DNA of 64,000 bases, from assembly GCA_963785035.1 (NCBI GenBank), contig CAWATG010000005.1, positions 641,114 to 705,113 of the forward strand, in the 5' to 3' direction. The stretch is from CAWATG01 sp963785035. GTDB lineage: Bacteria > Actinomycetota > Acidimicrobiia > IMCC26256 > CAWATG01. A program made the translations under genes and the position numbers. The notes under the pieces were generated by a model, which was given only the letters and a program-made list of their open reading frames with translations, was not told the origin of the DNA and did not search any database. Shown piece by piece: positions 44,791-53,358 of this stretch; the first letter of the stretch is position 1; every line of letters begins with the position of its first letter.

Positions 44791-44983
44791 TCGCAGTGCT
44801 CCTTTGTGGAGTTGCCGTGCTGATGACGCCGCCACGCAACTTCCACGGCGAACGAGTCATCATCGGATCGCCGAGACTCCTTGTCCAGATGGTGGCAGCG
44901 GTCATCCGGTCGTTAATCGTCGCGATCGAAACGGTCAGCGAGGGCGGTCGTGTTCGTCGCGTAGAGCAAGACCCTTGGCTGTG

Positions 44984-45484
44984 TCATCGGTCGAGGGTTG
45001 CTTTGATGTCCTTGATGAGGATCATGAGGTCGAGGTCGTTGGTTGGGGAGGTCTCGAAGCCGTATCTGCGGTAGAAGTCACGGGCCGTTTCATCGAGCGC
45101 GTTGACAACGAGAGCTCGTACGCCATGCTGCTCGGACGCGGCCATGGCGGTGAGCATGGCGTGACGAAGCAGCGCAGCGCCGATCCCTCGGCCTTGCTCG
45201 GTCTGGTCGACGGCGAGACGGCCGAGTAGGAGGGCGGGGATCAGAGCCGGTCCGCCTTTAGCAGCTCGGGCTGTTGCGTGATCTCGCAGAATGGAAAAGG
45301 CCCCAAGGGAGTAGTACCCCACGACGCGCTCGGCGCGGCACGTGACGTACACGCGGGCGAAGCCCGCGGCGTGGTTCTCCCAGGCGAAGCGGTGGAGCCA
45401 GTCGTCGAGTGTGGTTTCGCCGCTGTCGAACGAGGACCGGTCGTGGGCCTTGCGGAGTGGTTCGATCTCGCGTGGTTGCGCCAC
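44984..45484 (-). CDS. GNAT toxin of a TacA/TacT-type toxin-antitoxin pair
   Basis: A 166-residue GNAT protein of the type paired with DUF1778 antitoxins: CDxF-like start region replaced by RSSFDSGETTLDDWLHRFA (the ExxLDxWL motif), VYVTCRAERVVGYYSLGAF, then LLLGRLAVDQTEQGRGIGAALLRHAM with the acetyl-CoA loop Q-GRGIG, and VNALDETARDFYRRYGFE. Known members acetylate the amino group of charged tRNAs and stop translation. Its GTG directly abuts the antitoxin stop, so toxin follows antitoxin in one transcript. Confidence 0.88.
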   Translation of the reverse strand: MAQPREIEPLRKAHDRSSFDSGETTLDDWLHRFAWENHAAGFARVYVTCRAERVVGYYSLGAFSILRDHATARAAKGGPALIPALLLGRLAVDQTEQGRGIGAALLRHAMLTAMAASEQHGVRALVVNALDETARDFYRRYGFETSPTNDLDLMILIKDIKATLDR

Positions 45485-45769
45485 TCAGCTGTCGAAGAGG
45501 GCCGGCTTGGCAAACAGACGCGCCACATCTGGTTTGACGACGCCGGGTTCGGCGAGTCGGGCATCGAGGGCGTCCCACTCGGCAGCTGAGATCGTGACCG
45601 AGGTGCGTTCGGTGAGCACTCGCATTGCTTCGGCGCGCGCTGAGCGGACCACGAACTCGCTCAGGCTGACATGCTCGGCTTCGGCAGCCCTGCGGATGAG
45701 CCCGTCATCGGCAGGCGAGAGCCGGACATGCAGTCGCCCGACCTTGGTCTCATCGTGGGCTGTGGCCAT
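45485..45769 (-). CDS. DUF1778 (TacA-like) antitoxin
   Basis: A 94-residue ribbon-helix-helix antitoxin: RLHVRLSPADDGLIRRAAEAEHVSLSEFVVRSARAEAMRVL is the DNA-binding domain, and the C-terminal part TISAAEWDALDARLAEPGVVKPDVARLFAKP would wrap the toxin. ATG at 45769 chosen because the DUF1778 fold begins a few residues later. The complex usually represses its own promoter, which must lie upstream of 45769; a 15-bp inverted repeat sits 104 bases upstream. Confidence 0.88.
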   Translation of the reverse strand: MATAHDETKVGRLHVRLSPADDGLIRRAAEAEHVSLSEFVVRSARAEAMRVLTERTSVTISAAEWDALDARLAEPGVVKPDVARLFAKPALFDS

Positions 45770-45872
45770 AGGTCCAGTGTACGCACAACTGCCACATGTG
45801 ACAACAAGTGAGGTGACGCGCGGTGACGTCGCCATTCGTCTTCGAGATCACCAGCGGCGAGGGTATAGCGAT

Positions 45873-45911
45873 CTGCGGCGTTTATAGCATCAACCTCTAT
45901 AAACCCCGCAG
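45873..45911. repeat. 15-bp inverted repeat upstream of the toxin-antitoxin pair
   Basis: CTGCGGCGTTTATAG (45873-45887) and CTATAAACCCCGCAG (45897-45911) are inverted copies with one mismatch and a nine-base spacer. No T-run follows, so a terminator is less likely than an operator, mobile-element end or recombination site. Confidence 0.5.
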
Positions 45912-46560
45912 ACTGCTCCAGTCGCTGTCGTGGATCGGGTCAGAAACCCCTTTACCCCCCGGTGCCGTCGCTACCCTCGCTCGCCGAGTCCCCCTGGAGC
46001 TGATCGCTCACAGCCTGTCCCGTCCGCGACGAAAGCTCGGGTACGTTGACGCAACGGTCTTATCCCACCAACTTCTTGGTCTTACGGAGATCTGGCCGGA
46101 GGGCAACCCGTTCGATCCGCATCCCCCCGATCTAGCGGAGGCTCGTAGGCGCTCTACAACCTGCGGCCCGGTTCCTCGACCTACAGGCAGTCGCTCGGTG
46201 TCCCTGATCGCCGGTTGGTCGTCGGTGGCCTTGGGTGCGGCGCTCCGACCGAAGCAAGCGCGTTCGAACGAGATCACTCCGCTGGATGTGTTTACCTAGC
46301 GTTCTTGGGTGTCTTCTCCCGCTTATTTCCGCTTGGAGTGCTTGCCAGGCTTAGCCGCGCTCCGCGGAAGGGGCAGTGTCCCCAACCTGGCTGCCTACCG
46401 CGGTCACATTTCCAACATTCGGTTGGCATTCAGGCCCCTGTATGAGGCCCTTGCAGCGTCTAACTCGGATCGCTGTCGTGAATCGGCCAACCCTGGGGCA
46501 CGGGGGATGATTCGCGCGCCGCTCCTCAACCCGAAAGGCCGTCATCTAATGGCGGTGCGG
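45912..46560. other. Gene-less interval in the accessory region
   Basis: About 650 bases in which I cannot support any gene. Open frames exist on both strands, one of about 158 codons running across 45823-46299, but their translations show no domain, no clear start signal and low-complexity Pro/Arg/Ser usage typical of chance frames in GC-rich DNA. It may hold eroded mobile-element sequence. Confidence 0.5.
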
Positions 46561-47053
46561 TTACTTTGCCGTGGATCCAGCAGCGAAAGCGGTATGAAAC
46601 AGGAAGAACGCCACTTCGGCTGCAAGCAACAGAAACGCGTGACGGTGAGCCTTCCAGCGACGGTCAAGCTTGGTCTGATTCTCGTTATTGGCCTCGGACG
46701 CTTCTTTTGCGAGATCTTTCGCAACCTCCTCAACCCCCCCAAGGGGGGTCGCGAAGATACTTCTCTACTTCTTTACTGGTCGCCGGATTGAACCTGAATT
46801 GGAGGGGCCAGAAGACACGGATTGCACAGACGACCAGACCGGCGAATGAGGCGGCACCGAGCCAGAACCAAACCGATTGACTATCGTCTGCGGCGGCAAA
46901 GATTGCTGCGACGACGCCCCCTGCGGAAATCGCGATCCCCAGATGTGAGCGCATGTTTTCTAGATCTCGCGCCTGGCCATCGATGTCGCGGATGATCAGG
47001 GAATAGACGAATTCAGCAGGCGTAGGCATTCGCGACGCTATCCCATACGCCAC
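46561..47053 (-). CDS. Three-helix membrane protein, effector-like layout (one frame change)
   Basis: Starts at 47053 and reads AEFVYSLIIRDIDGQARDLENMRSHLG, a two-helix membrane hairpin (SAGGVVAAIFAAAD and WFWLGAASFAGLVVCAIRVFWPLQF) and SKEVEKYLRDPPWGG; there a homopolymer tract (seven C next to six G, 46734-46748) adds one base. Removing it continues into EEVAKDLAKEASEANNENQTK, RRWKAHRHAFLLLAAEVAFFLFHTAF and a TAA at 46561, about 163 residues. Short cytoplasmic helices around a 2TM hairpin recall SLATT-type membrane effectors and similar lone actinobacterial proteins; I cannot assign a family and see no partner gene. Confidence 0.6.
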
Positions 47054-47189
47054 GTGGAGCAGCGGGACCTAAGTGCCCGGAACGTCGGCTCCGAGCCGTT
47101 GGGCGCCCGCGCTCAGATTAAGTATCCCGGGCAAAGGTTGGCGCCCTCAACCTCCTTTTCGTGGGCATTTCGGTTTGGACGCGGGCCAT

Positions 47190-48071
47190 CTACGTGGCGT
47201 TGTTGTGGAGGAGCGTCGCGGCCCGCACAGTTGCGTAGCCACGCCACTCAAGAGCGGCAATCGGCGACGCGCTGGCGAAGTCGACGAGCCAGCCTCCGTC
47301 GGGTTGTTGAGCGTCTTGCCATCGTTTCAGATCAGCATTGATGGCATCTGCGCCAAGGATGGCCCGCAGTGGTCTGTCGGGGAGTGGCGAGAAGTCCAGG
47401 GGGTGGAGGAGCTCGTTGTCCAGGCCGCCGGCGACGCGCATCGACCCGTTTCGGGGGAGGTAGGTCGCGACGCGGTGGAGTGTGTTCGTGGTCTCGGGCA
47501 GCGTGTCAGTGAGGACGTCGAGGAAGTGCAGGACGTACATGAGCTCGATCGCGTGGGGTGTGGAAGAGATTCGGCCGATGGCCTCGAGGCAGAAGCGAGT
47601 TGCGCGCTCGAGCCATGGATGGTCCCGGACGGCGGCGTCGTAGCGAGCGACGCGATGAGCCATCGAACAGACGGCTGCGGTGATGTGCAATGAGGATGTG
47701 GTCTGGTCGGCGTCGACCCAGAAGGATGCGGAACCGGCGGGATCGGTGACGGGGAGCGCGAAGGGGAGACCACCGTCGTCGCGGGTCGTCGAGGCGAGCC
47801 AGTTACACACTTCCGCAGCTCGGGCTGTCGTGAGCGGACAGACCTCGGCGAAGACCTCGAGCGCATGCAATGCGCCCGCCGGTTGGCTCTCCGGCGATCG
47901 AAGGTCGGGCTCAAGGCCGGATCCATACCCGCCGTCGGCGTTGCGGTAGCCGTCCAGTGCGCGCAGCACATCGAGCGCGTCGGCCTTGTCGCACACCAGC
48001 TCGAAACGCCGACGATCGAGGAGGCGCGCGTGGGTAGTCATGAACGACGCGGCACGCAGCTCCCGATACAT
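47190..48071 (-). CDS. Alpha-toroid (prenyltransferase/squalene-oxidase repeat-like) protein
   Basis: A 293-residue soluble helical protein with the spaced GG-G and aromatic motifs of the terpenoid-cyclase/protein-prenyltransferase toroid: ALDGYRNADGGYGSGLEPDLRS, TTRDDGGLPFALP, WQDAQQPDGGWLVDFASASP and LEWRGYATVRAA. No DxDD or zinc-ligand set marks it as an active cyclase or prenyltransferase. Function unknown. The frame is intact, and ATGs at 48071 and 48041 are both possible starts. Confidence 0.65.
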   Translation of the reverse strand: MYRELRAASFMTTHARLLDRRRFELVCDKADALDVLRALDGYRNADGGYGSGLEPDLRSPESQPAGALHALEVFAEVCPLTTARAAEVCNWLASTTRDDGGLPFALPVTDPAGSASFWVDADQTTSSLHITAAVCSMAHRVARYDAAVRDHPWLERATRFCLEAIGRISSTPHAIELMYVLHFLDVLTDTLPETTNTLHRVATYLPRNGSMRVAGGLDNELLHPLDFSPLPDRPLRAILGADAINADLKRWQDAQQPDGGWLVDFASASPIAALEWRGYATVRAATLLHNNAT

Positions 48072-48220
48072 CTCAGTTCACGCTATCGGGCCCGTCGCAG
48101 ACGCCTCTTTGATGGATCACTCGGATTGTCCGGGTCGCGATGGTTTTTCGGACCGTGTCTTGTAGCCTCAGCGCTCCAAGGACCGCAGCCGTCCACCGTT
48201 TTCGAAACCCTTGAGGCATC

Positions 48221-48862
48221 GTGTTTGACGTCGAACATTGGCTTGAAACTGGCGGGATAGCACTCCTTGCGGCGATCGTCTTCGCCGAGAGTGGGCTCTT
48301 CATCGGAGCGTTCCTTCCAGGCGACACCTTGTTGTTCATCGCGGGGTTCCTGTCATCTTCTGCAGGCAAGGAAATTCTTCCAGCGTTGCCGATTACCGCC
48401 GGAGTGGTTTTTCTCGCAGCAGTAGCGGGTGACCAGGTGGGGTACGCCTTCGGTCGGCGTGTCGGGCCCGCGCTGTTCCAACGGCCGAACAGTCGGCTCT
48501 TTCATCCGCAGAATGCGGTGCGCGCCCAGGCGTTCTTCGACCAACGCGGCCCTGCGGCGATCGTCGTCGCCCGTTTCATTCCAATCGTTCGGACGTTCAC
48601 GCCGATTGTTGCGGGTGTCGGTCGCATGCACTACCGGACCTTCCTCGCGTACAACCTCATCGGCGGTGCGCTGTGGGGTATCGGTGTGACGACGCTTGGT
48701 TACTTCCTTGGCGAGATCGAGTTCGTGAAGAACAATCTCGATTATGCCGCCGTGCTGATTCTGGTGATTTCGCTCGCTCCGATAGCGATCGAATATCGCC
48801 ATTCGCGCCGCGCCGCCGCCACCGAGGCCACCACCGCTGGAACCGCCGCCACCGAGGAGTAA
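48221..48862 (+). CDS. DedA family membrane protein
   Basis: A 213-residue DedA/SNARE-associated protein, GTG start with GAGG upstream. Seen: FAESGLFIGAFLPGDTLLFIAGFL, AAVAGDQVGYAFGRRVG, then FFDQRGPAAIVVARFIPIVRTFTPIVAGVGRMHYRTFLAYNLIGGALWG, the hallmark re-entrant region with its conserved Glu, Asp and Arg residues, and further helices. DedA members flip phospholipids or undecaprenyl phosphate or help membrane energetics. The tail (about 195-213) is a low-complexity Ala/Thr/Glu run. Confidence 0.92.
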   Translation: MFDVEHWLETGGIALLAAIVFAESGLFIGAFLPGDTLLFIAGFLSSSAGKEILPALPITAGVVFLAAVAGDQVGYAFGRRVGPALFQRPNSRLFHPQNAVRAQAFFDQRGPAAIVVARFIPIVRTFTPIVAGVGRMHYRTFLAYNLIGGALWGIGVTTLGYFLGEIEFVKNNLDYAAVLILVISLAPIAIEYRHSRRAAATEATTAGTAATEE

Positions 48863-48958
48863 CTACGCAGCGGCTTCGAGGTGTAGTGGCTTCCCTCTTC
48901 GTTCCTCGGCACCGCTAAGGTGCGCAGGTCGTTCTGGGCGACGAAAATGGGGGACGCC

Positions 48959-49309
48959 ATGTTCATAGCAACGGTCATCGTGTGTTCCTTGTTCGCGGTG
49001 CAGCTCGTTGGCTCCGGAGCCATGAAGCTTCGTCGCCATCCGAAGATCGTCGAAGCATTGACCGCAGTGAATGTGCCACTCGAGTGGTTTCCCGCGCTTG
49101 CAGCTGCCGAAATTGCCGGTGCCGCCGGCTTGCTGATCGGGCTCTGGGTCGCTCCGCTCGGCATCGTGGCCGCCGCTTGCCTGTGTGGCTATTTCGTCGG
49201 TGCGGTGCTCTTCCATGTTCGAGTGCGCGACTTCAAGGGCGCTCCAGCGCCGGCAGCGATCCTCGTGATCGCTGCCGTGGCGCTGTGGTTACGAATCGCG
49301 ACGGTGTAG
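48959..49309 (+). CDS. DoxX family membrane protein
   Basis: A 116-residue four-helix membrane protein: FAVQLVGSGAMKLRRHPKIVEALTAVNVPLEWFPALAAAEIAGAAGLLIGLWVAPLG and FHVRVRDFKGAPAPAAILVIAAVAL are DoxX-like. The ATG at 48959 follows GGGGGA. Small DoxX-like proteins are common and mostly uncharacterised; some act with oxidoreductases at the membrane. No linked partner. Confidence 0.8.
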   Translation: MFIATVIVCSLFAVQLVGSGAMKLRRHPKIVEALTAVNVPLEWFPALAAAEIAGAAGLLIGLWVAPLGIVAAACLCGYFVGAVLFHVRVRDFKGAPAPAAILVIAAVALWLRIATV

Positions 49310-49341
49310 TCGCGACGAAGCAGTCGTCAGGCGATGAGCGG

Positions 49342-50175
49342 CTATTCGTAGGTGTAGAAACCTTGGCCGCTCTTGCGGCCGAGCTTTCCGGCCGCAACCA
49401 TCTGGCGCAGCATCGGCGGTGCGCGAAACCCTTCGCCGTAAGCCTCGCGAAGGTTGTCGAGGATTGACAGCAACGTGTCGAGGCCGATGCGGTCGGCGAG
49501 GGCGAGCGGACCCATCGGGTGGTTGTATCCGAGGCGGATCCCGGTATCGATATCTTCTGGTGCGGCGACGCCCTGCTCGAGAGCGCGAATGGCTTCACAC
49601 ATCAAGGCGCTACCGAGGCGTGTCGTCACAAATCCCGGGAGGTCGCGGACCGTGACGGTCTCCTTGCCGAATCGCTGACAGAAACCCACCGCGGTTGCCA
49701 GCGTTTCGTCGCTCGTCTCGGGGCAACGAATGACTTCGACGAGCTTCATCAGCGGTACGGGATTGAAGAAGTGGAGTCCGACCACCCGCTCGGGGTGTCC
49801 ACTCGCGGCGGCGAGCACTTCGATGGGTAGACCAGAGGTGTTCGATGCCAGCACGGCGCCCTCGCGTGCGGCGGCGCCGACCTTGGCGAAAATTGCGCGT
49901 TTGAGTTCGAGGTCTTCGGAAACGGCTTCGATCACGAGGTCTGCACTGCCGACGGACCCAGCAAGGTCCGTGGAAACCGAAAATTCGCCGATTCCAGTGA
50001 TGTCATCGCCGCGCTGTTTCGACTGCTCCTCGTAGCGGGTCACGCGCTCACGAGCCGCTACGACGAAATCAGCGCGGGCTTCGACCACGGTCACCGTGCA
50101 GCCGGCGACACGGGCCACATGGGAGATACCGGCGCCCATGATTCCCCCGCCGATGATTGTCACGAACGAGTCCAT
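49342..50175 (-). CDS. 3-hydroxybutyryl-CoA dehydrogenase
   Basis: A 277-residue 3-hydroxyacyl-CoA dehydrogenase of the FadB2/Hbd type: NAD site VTIIGGGIMGAGISHVARVAG, DLVIEAVSEDLELKRAIF, SNTSGLPI, and catalytic HFFNPVPLMKLVEVI (His), with the C-terminal NHPMGPLALADRIGLDTLL and GRKSGQGFYTYE. Uses NAD(H) to interconvert acetoacetyl-CoA and 3-hydroxybutyryl-CoA. Its ATG directly abuts the thioesterase stop, and a thiolase gene lies divergently 570 bases away, giving a short acyl-CoA module. Confidence 0.95.
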   Translation of the reverse strand: MDSFVTIIGGGIMGAGISHVARVAGCTVTVVEARADFVVAARERVTRYEEQSKQRGDDITGIGEFSVSTDLAGSVGSADLVIEAVSEDLELKRAIFAKVGAAAREGAVLASNTSGLPIEVLAAASGHPERVVGLHFFNPVPLMKLVEVIRCPETSDETLATAVGFCQRFGKETVTVRDLPGFVTTRLGSALMCEAIRALEQGVAAPEDIDTGIRLGYNHPMGPLALADRIGLDTLLSILDNLREAYGEGFRAPPMLRQMVAAGKLGRKSGQGFYTYE

Positions 50176-50595
50176 CTAGTGCTCCTGTGGGGGCTTCCGT
50201 CGAATAAAGAATGTGCCGGTTGCGGTGGAAACGGGTCTGCCGTCGGCCGCGGACACCGTGGATTGGAGGTAGGCGATCTGGCTGCTCACGCGGACAACCT
50301 CGGCGCGTACCGAGAGCTGGTCACCGGCTGCCCCGCCGCGCATCGTGGATACCTTGAATTCCAGGGTTGCGCACTGGTCGCCCTTTTCGAGCGTGGCAGA
50401 GACCGCAAAGTTCATGGCGGCGTCGTGGATGACACCCGAAACCCCGCCGTGAATCGATCCGAAGGGGTTCATTGCAAGGTCCGTGGGTACCCAGGATGCC
50501 TCGGCCCAGCCGTTGCCGTAGCGTTCGAATGTCACGCCCAACTGGGCGAGCAAGGGCATTCCGCCATCCCCGAGGGACCGTTCCATATCGCGCAC
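50176..50595 (-). CDS. PaaI-family acyl-CoA thioesterase
   Basis: A 139-residue hot-dog fold protein: NPFGSIHGGVSGVIHDAAMNFAV is the PaaI-type HGG motif with the acidic residue on the long helix, followed by LEFKVSTMRGGAAGDQLSVRAEVVRVSSQIAYLQSTV. It would hydrolyse acyl- or aryl-CoA thioesters. Co-transcribed with the downstream dehydrogenase (zero spacing). Confidence 0.87.
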   Translation of the reverse strand: MRDMERSLGDGGMPLLAQLGVTFERYGNGWAEASWVPTDLAMNPFGSIHGGVSGVIHDAAMNFAVSATLEKGDQCATLEFKVSTMRGGAAGDQLSVRAEVVRVSSQIAYLQSTVSAADGRPVSTATGTFFIRRKPPQEH

Positions 50596-50748
50596 AGTCG
50601 GGAGGCTATTCGTTCACCGGCAGGCGCCCCAGATCGGCACCTTGGGCCTTGTTGAGACAACAATGGTTTGACGTATCAACCGTACGCGTCGAGAATCGTG
50701 GCTATCTGGTTGGGCTCGAACCGACCCTGGTGTTTATGGAGGACTCAA

Positions 50749-51903
50749 ATGGGTAGTGCCGTCATCGTCGACGCCGTTCGCACGCCGATCGGGCGCCGCA
50801 ACGGAACCTTTCGCGAGACGCATCCTGTCGACCTGGTCGCGCATACGTTGAAGAATCTGGTGGCGCGCACCGGTATCGACCCCGGCATCGTGGAAGATGT
50901 GATCACCGGGTGTGTTGCGCAGGTGGGCGAACAGTCGATCAACGTGTCCCGTAACGCGCTTCTGGCGGCGGGGTTTCCCGAAACGGTTCCGGGGACCTCG
51001 GTGGATCGACAGTGCGGTTCTGCGCAGCAGGCCATTCACTTCGGTGCGCAGGGCGTCATGGCCGGTGTCTATGACGTCGTGATCGCCGCTGGCGTCGAGT
51101 CCATGACCCGCATTCCGATGGGAACGTCCGCGAGCGTAGGCGGGTCGCCGTTTTCCAAGTCGCTGACCGACCGTTACCACCTTGTGGGTCAAGGCACCTC
51201 GGCAGAGATGATCTCCGAGAAGTGGAACTTGACCCGCGAAGACAACGACCAACTCTCGGTCGAGTCGCACCGGCGTTTGGCGCGGGCCATCGACGAAGGT
51301 CGTTTCGACAGGGAGATCGTTCCGATCGATGTCACCGTCGACGGTGAAACCGTGACCTTTGCTGTTGATGAGGGGCTCCGGCGCGGAACGTCGATGGAGA
51401 CGCTTGGAAACCTCAAACCCGCTTTCAAAGAGGGCGGGACGGTGACGGCGGGCAGTTCGTCGCAGATTTCTGATGGCGCGGCTGCTGTCTTGATCATGAG
51501 CGAAGAGAAGGCCGCTGCGCTTGGTCTGACGCCGCGCGCTCGGATCCACGCGTTTGCGCTCGCAGGCGTGGACCCGGTGATGATGCTCACGGGACCGATT
51601 CCGGCGACGACAAAAGTTCTCGAGCGGGCCAAGATGTCCCTCGATGAGATCGACCTCGTCGAGATCAATGAGGCGTTTGCACCTGTCGTGCTGGCGTGGG
51701 AGCGCGAGCACCGCCCTGATATGGAAAAGGTCAACGTCAACGGTGGCGCGATCGCGATGGGTCATCCACTTGGCGCATCAGGCACGCGGTTGATGTGCAC
51801 GCTGCTCAACGAACTCGAGCGGACAGGCGGGCGATGGGGTCTTCAAACGATGTGCGAGGGCGGCGGCATGGCCAACGCGACCATCATCGAGCGCCTCGGC
51901 TGA
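50749..51903 (+). CDS. Acetyl-CoA C-acyltransferase (thiolase)
   Basis: A 384-residue thiolase: nucleophilic Cys in SVDRQCGSAQQAIHFGAQ (about 87), VIAAGVESMTRIPMG, INEAFAPVVLAW, the His of NVNGGAIAMGHPLGASG and the second Cys in MCEGGGMANATI. AGGAGG-like GGAGG lies before the ATG at 50749. It makes or cleaves 3-ketoacyl-CoA and pairs logically with the divergent dehydrogenase and thioesterase in fatty-acid oxidation. Confidence 0.95.
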   Translation: MGSAVIVDAVRTPIGRRNGTFRETHPVDLVAHTLKNLVARTGIDPGIVEDVITGCVAQVGEQSINVSRNALLAAGFPETVPGTSVDRQCGSAQQAIHFGAQGVMAGVYDVVIAAGVESMTRIPMGTSASVGGSPFSKSLTDRYHLVGQGTSAEMISEKWNLTREDNDQLSVESHRRLARAIDEGRFDREIVPIDVTVDGETVTFAVDEGLRRGTSMETLGNLKPAFKEGGTVTAGSSSQISDGAAAVLIMSEEKAAALGLTPRARIHAFALAGVDPVMMLTGPIPATTKVLERAKMSLDEIDLVEINEAFAPVVLAWEREHRPDMEKVNVNGGAIAMGHPLGASGTRLMCTLLNELERTGGRWGLQTMCEGGGMANATIIERLG

Positions 51904-51993
51904 GCACCCCACGGAGTGACAGCTTCGACCTTGTCGTCGGTCTGCACTTGAGGCTGGCGACAAGGCGGAGCTGGTAAGTCATGGTGGTACGTC

Positions 51994-52257
51994 ATGGTTG
52001 GTGACATCCTCCGAGTCGTCATCGGGGTCCTCGCTGCGGTCGGCATCTATCTGCTCCTCGCCTCGATGATCCGGATGTTCACAGCTCCGGTCCAGCCGGA
52101 CCCGGATCCCACGGACCTGCAGTCGGTCCACTACGCCTACCGGTGCATTGTCTGCGGAGCAGAGGTCACCATGACGGCAGCACCTGCAGGTGACGTACCG
52201 GATCCGCCTCGCCACTGCCGCGAGGACATGGTGCTGGTCGTCGAAGCGGGAAGATGA
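51994..52257 (+). CDS. Small protein with one membrane helix and a zinc-ribbon-like tail
   Basis: An 87-residue protein: one N-terminal transmembrane helix (ILRVVIGVLAAVGIYLLLASMI), a short Pro/Asp linker and a cytoplasmic segment with YRCIVCGAEVTM and a later PPRHCREDM; three Cys and one His in a C-x2-C...H-C pattern suggest a zinc ribbon. Its stop overlaps the ATG of the following phosphoribosyltransferase gene (ATGA), so the two are translationally linked. Confidence 0.65.
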   Translation: MVGDILRVVIGVLAAVGIYLLLASMIRMFTAPVQPDPDPTDLQSVHYAYRCIVCGAEVTMTAAPAGDVPDPPRHCREDMVLVVEAGR

Positions 52258-52889
52258 AAAGGGATATTCAAAGCCAAGACATCGTCTGGAACGCGCGCGG
52301 GGAGATGCGGAACGTGTCCGAGAAGCGACGAGCCCTCATTGGGATCATCGAGTCGTTAGGTGTCCGGCGACTCCCAGAGCCGGTTCAGCTCGCTTCAGGT
52401 GACTGGAGCAGCGAGTTCGTCGACGCCAAACGAGCCTTGGCGCACGGCGCCGATCTCGCCTTGGCGTGCGAGGTGCTGATTGAGATGGCCGCAGCGAACG
52501 GCGTGGAGTTCGACGCCGTCGGAGGACTGACTCTTGGCGCCGACCAATTTTCCCACGGTGTCGCGGTTCTGAAGCCTTGTAACTGGTTCGTCGTACGCAA
52601 GGTCGCGAAGGGTCGAGGGACCAACCAACGTATCGAGGGCGCAGAGATCGGTCGGGGGATTCGAGTCCTGCTGGTCGACGACGTGGTCACGCGAGGCGGA
52701 TCCATCAAAGAGGCCTACGAGGTTGTTCGTGCGACGGGAGCGACCGTTTCCGGAGCAATGACGTTGCTTGACCGAGGGGGACACGCGGACGAGTTCTTCG
52801 CGAGAGAGGGTGTGGCGTACGAGGCTGTTGCGACATACCGAGACCTTGGGATCGACCCGGTTGGCGGGGAGCCCGACCCGCCCGGCTGA
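52254..52889 (+). CDS. Orotate phosphoribosyltransferase-like protein
   Basis: A 211-residue type I phosphoribosyltransferase. The PRPP-binding motif is VLLVDDVVTRGGSIKEAYEVV, and the N-terminal half has the OPRTase-like DWSSEFVDAKRALAHG and VGGLTLGADQFSHGVA with FVVRKVAKGRG. It resembles PyrE, but the expected pyrimidine operon is not next to it, so exact substrate is uncertain. Start ATG 52254 overlaps the preceding stop; an ATG at 52305 is a shorter alternative. Confidence 0.8.
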   Translation: MKRDIQSQDIVWNARGEMRNVSEKRRALIGIIESLGVRRLPEPVQLASGDWSSEFVDAKRALAHGADLALACEVLIEMAAANGVEFDAVGGLTLGADQFSHGVAVLKPCNWFVVRKVAKGRGTNQRIEGAEIGRGIRVLLVDDVVTRGGSIKEAYEVVRATGATVSGAMTLLDRGGHADEFFAREGVAYEAVATYRDLGIDPVGGEPDPPG

Positions 52890-52917
52890 GCGGCTGGCTG
52901 AACCACTGGATTTCCAC

Positions 52918-52940
52918 GTTTTCCACCGACTGGGGAAAAC
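52918..52940. terminator. Possible bidirectional terminator between the phosphoribosyltransferase gene and crgA
   Basis: GTTTTCC (52918-52924) and GGAAAAC (52934-52940) form a seven-pair stem with T- and A-rich strands between two convergent genes. The stem is short, so the call is tentative. Confidence 0.4.
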
Positions 52941-53000
52941 CCTGTGGGAAATTACAGTGTTGGGATTCGCTTCGTGGTTGTCGAACCACGGACGGTGGGT

Positions 53001-53231
53001 TCAGCGCAATTGCGTTGCGAACACGAATCCGCCCGTAACGTAGGCAAGTCCGAGTAACAGATTCGCATTGTCCGTGCCGCCCGGAAGAATCTCCAAGTAG
53101 TTCAGCACGATGATGACCACGCCCACGACGAGCATCGTGAACATCGTCACAGCTACCCATGGCTTGCTGGGCCCGAGCTTCTTGGGGGCCGGCGGCGTGT
53201 AGCGCGACCGCTGAGTCTTGGACAGTGGCAC
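53001..53231 (-). CDS. crgA: Cell division protein CrgA
   Basis: A 76-residue two-helix membrane protein: basic N-terminus (SKTQRSRYTPPAPKK), first helix WVAVTMFTMLVVGVVIIVLNYL, and second helix NLLLGLAYVTGGFVFATQL, which is the CrgA pattern. It is specific to actinobacteria and helps recruit FtsI and other divisome parts to the septum. It is divergent from trpG across 127 bases, the same pairing seen near mycobacterial pknB-pknA. Confidence 0.93.
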   Translation of the reverse strand: MPLSKTQRSRYTPPAPKKLGPSKPWVAVTMFTMLVVGVVIIVLNYLEILPGGTDNANLLLGLAYVTGGFVFATQLR

Positions 53232-53358
53232 GGATCGAGACTACAGGCCGGCGCCCCGGACGTCTCGCAACCGACATGCGCAACATGGCGTCGCGAGCGG
53301 CGAAAGCGGTCCGGAATCTCTCGAGAGTTCTGTGGTCACCTCGGTTACGGTTGGGACC

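Noticed and set aside
45823..46299. 158-codon plus-strand frame after the toxin-antitoxin pair
   Set aside because: It spans the inverted repeat, has no ribosome-binding site and its translation matches nothing I recognise.
48780..48860. Repeat-like Ala/Thr/Glu coding at the end of the dedA gene as a possible tandem repeat locus
   Set aside because: The units are short and imperfect; it is ordinary low-complexity protein sequence at a membrane-protein tail.
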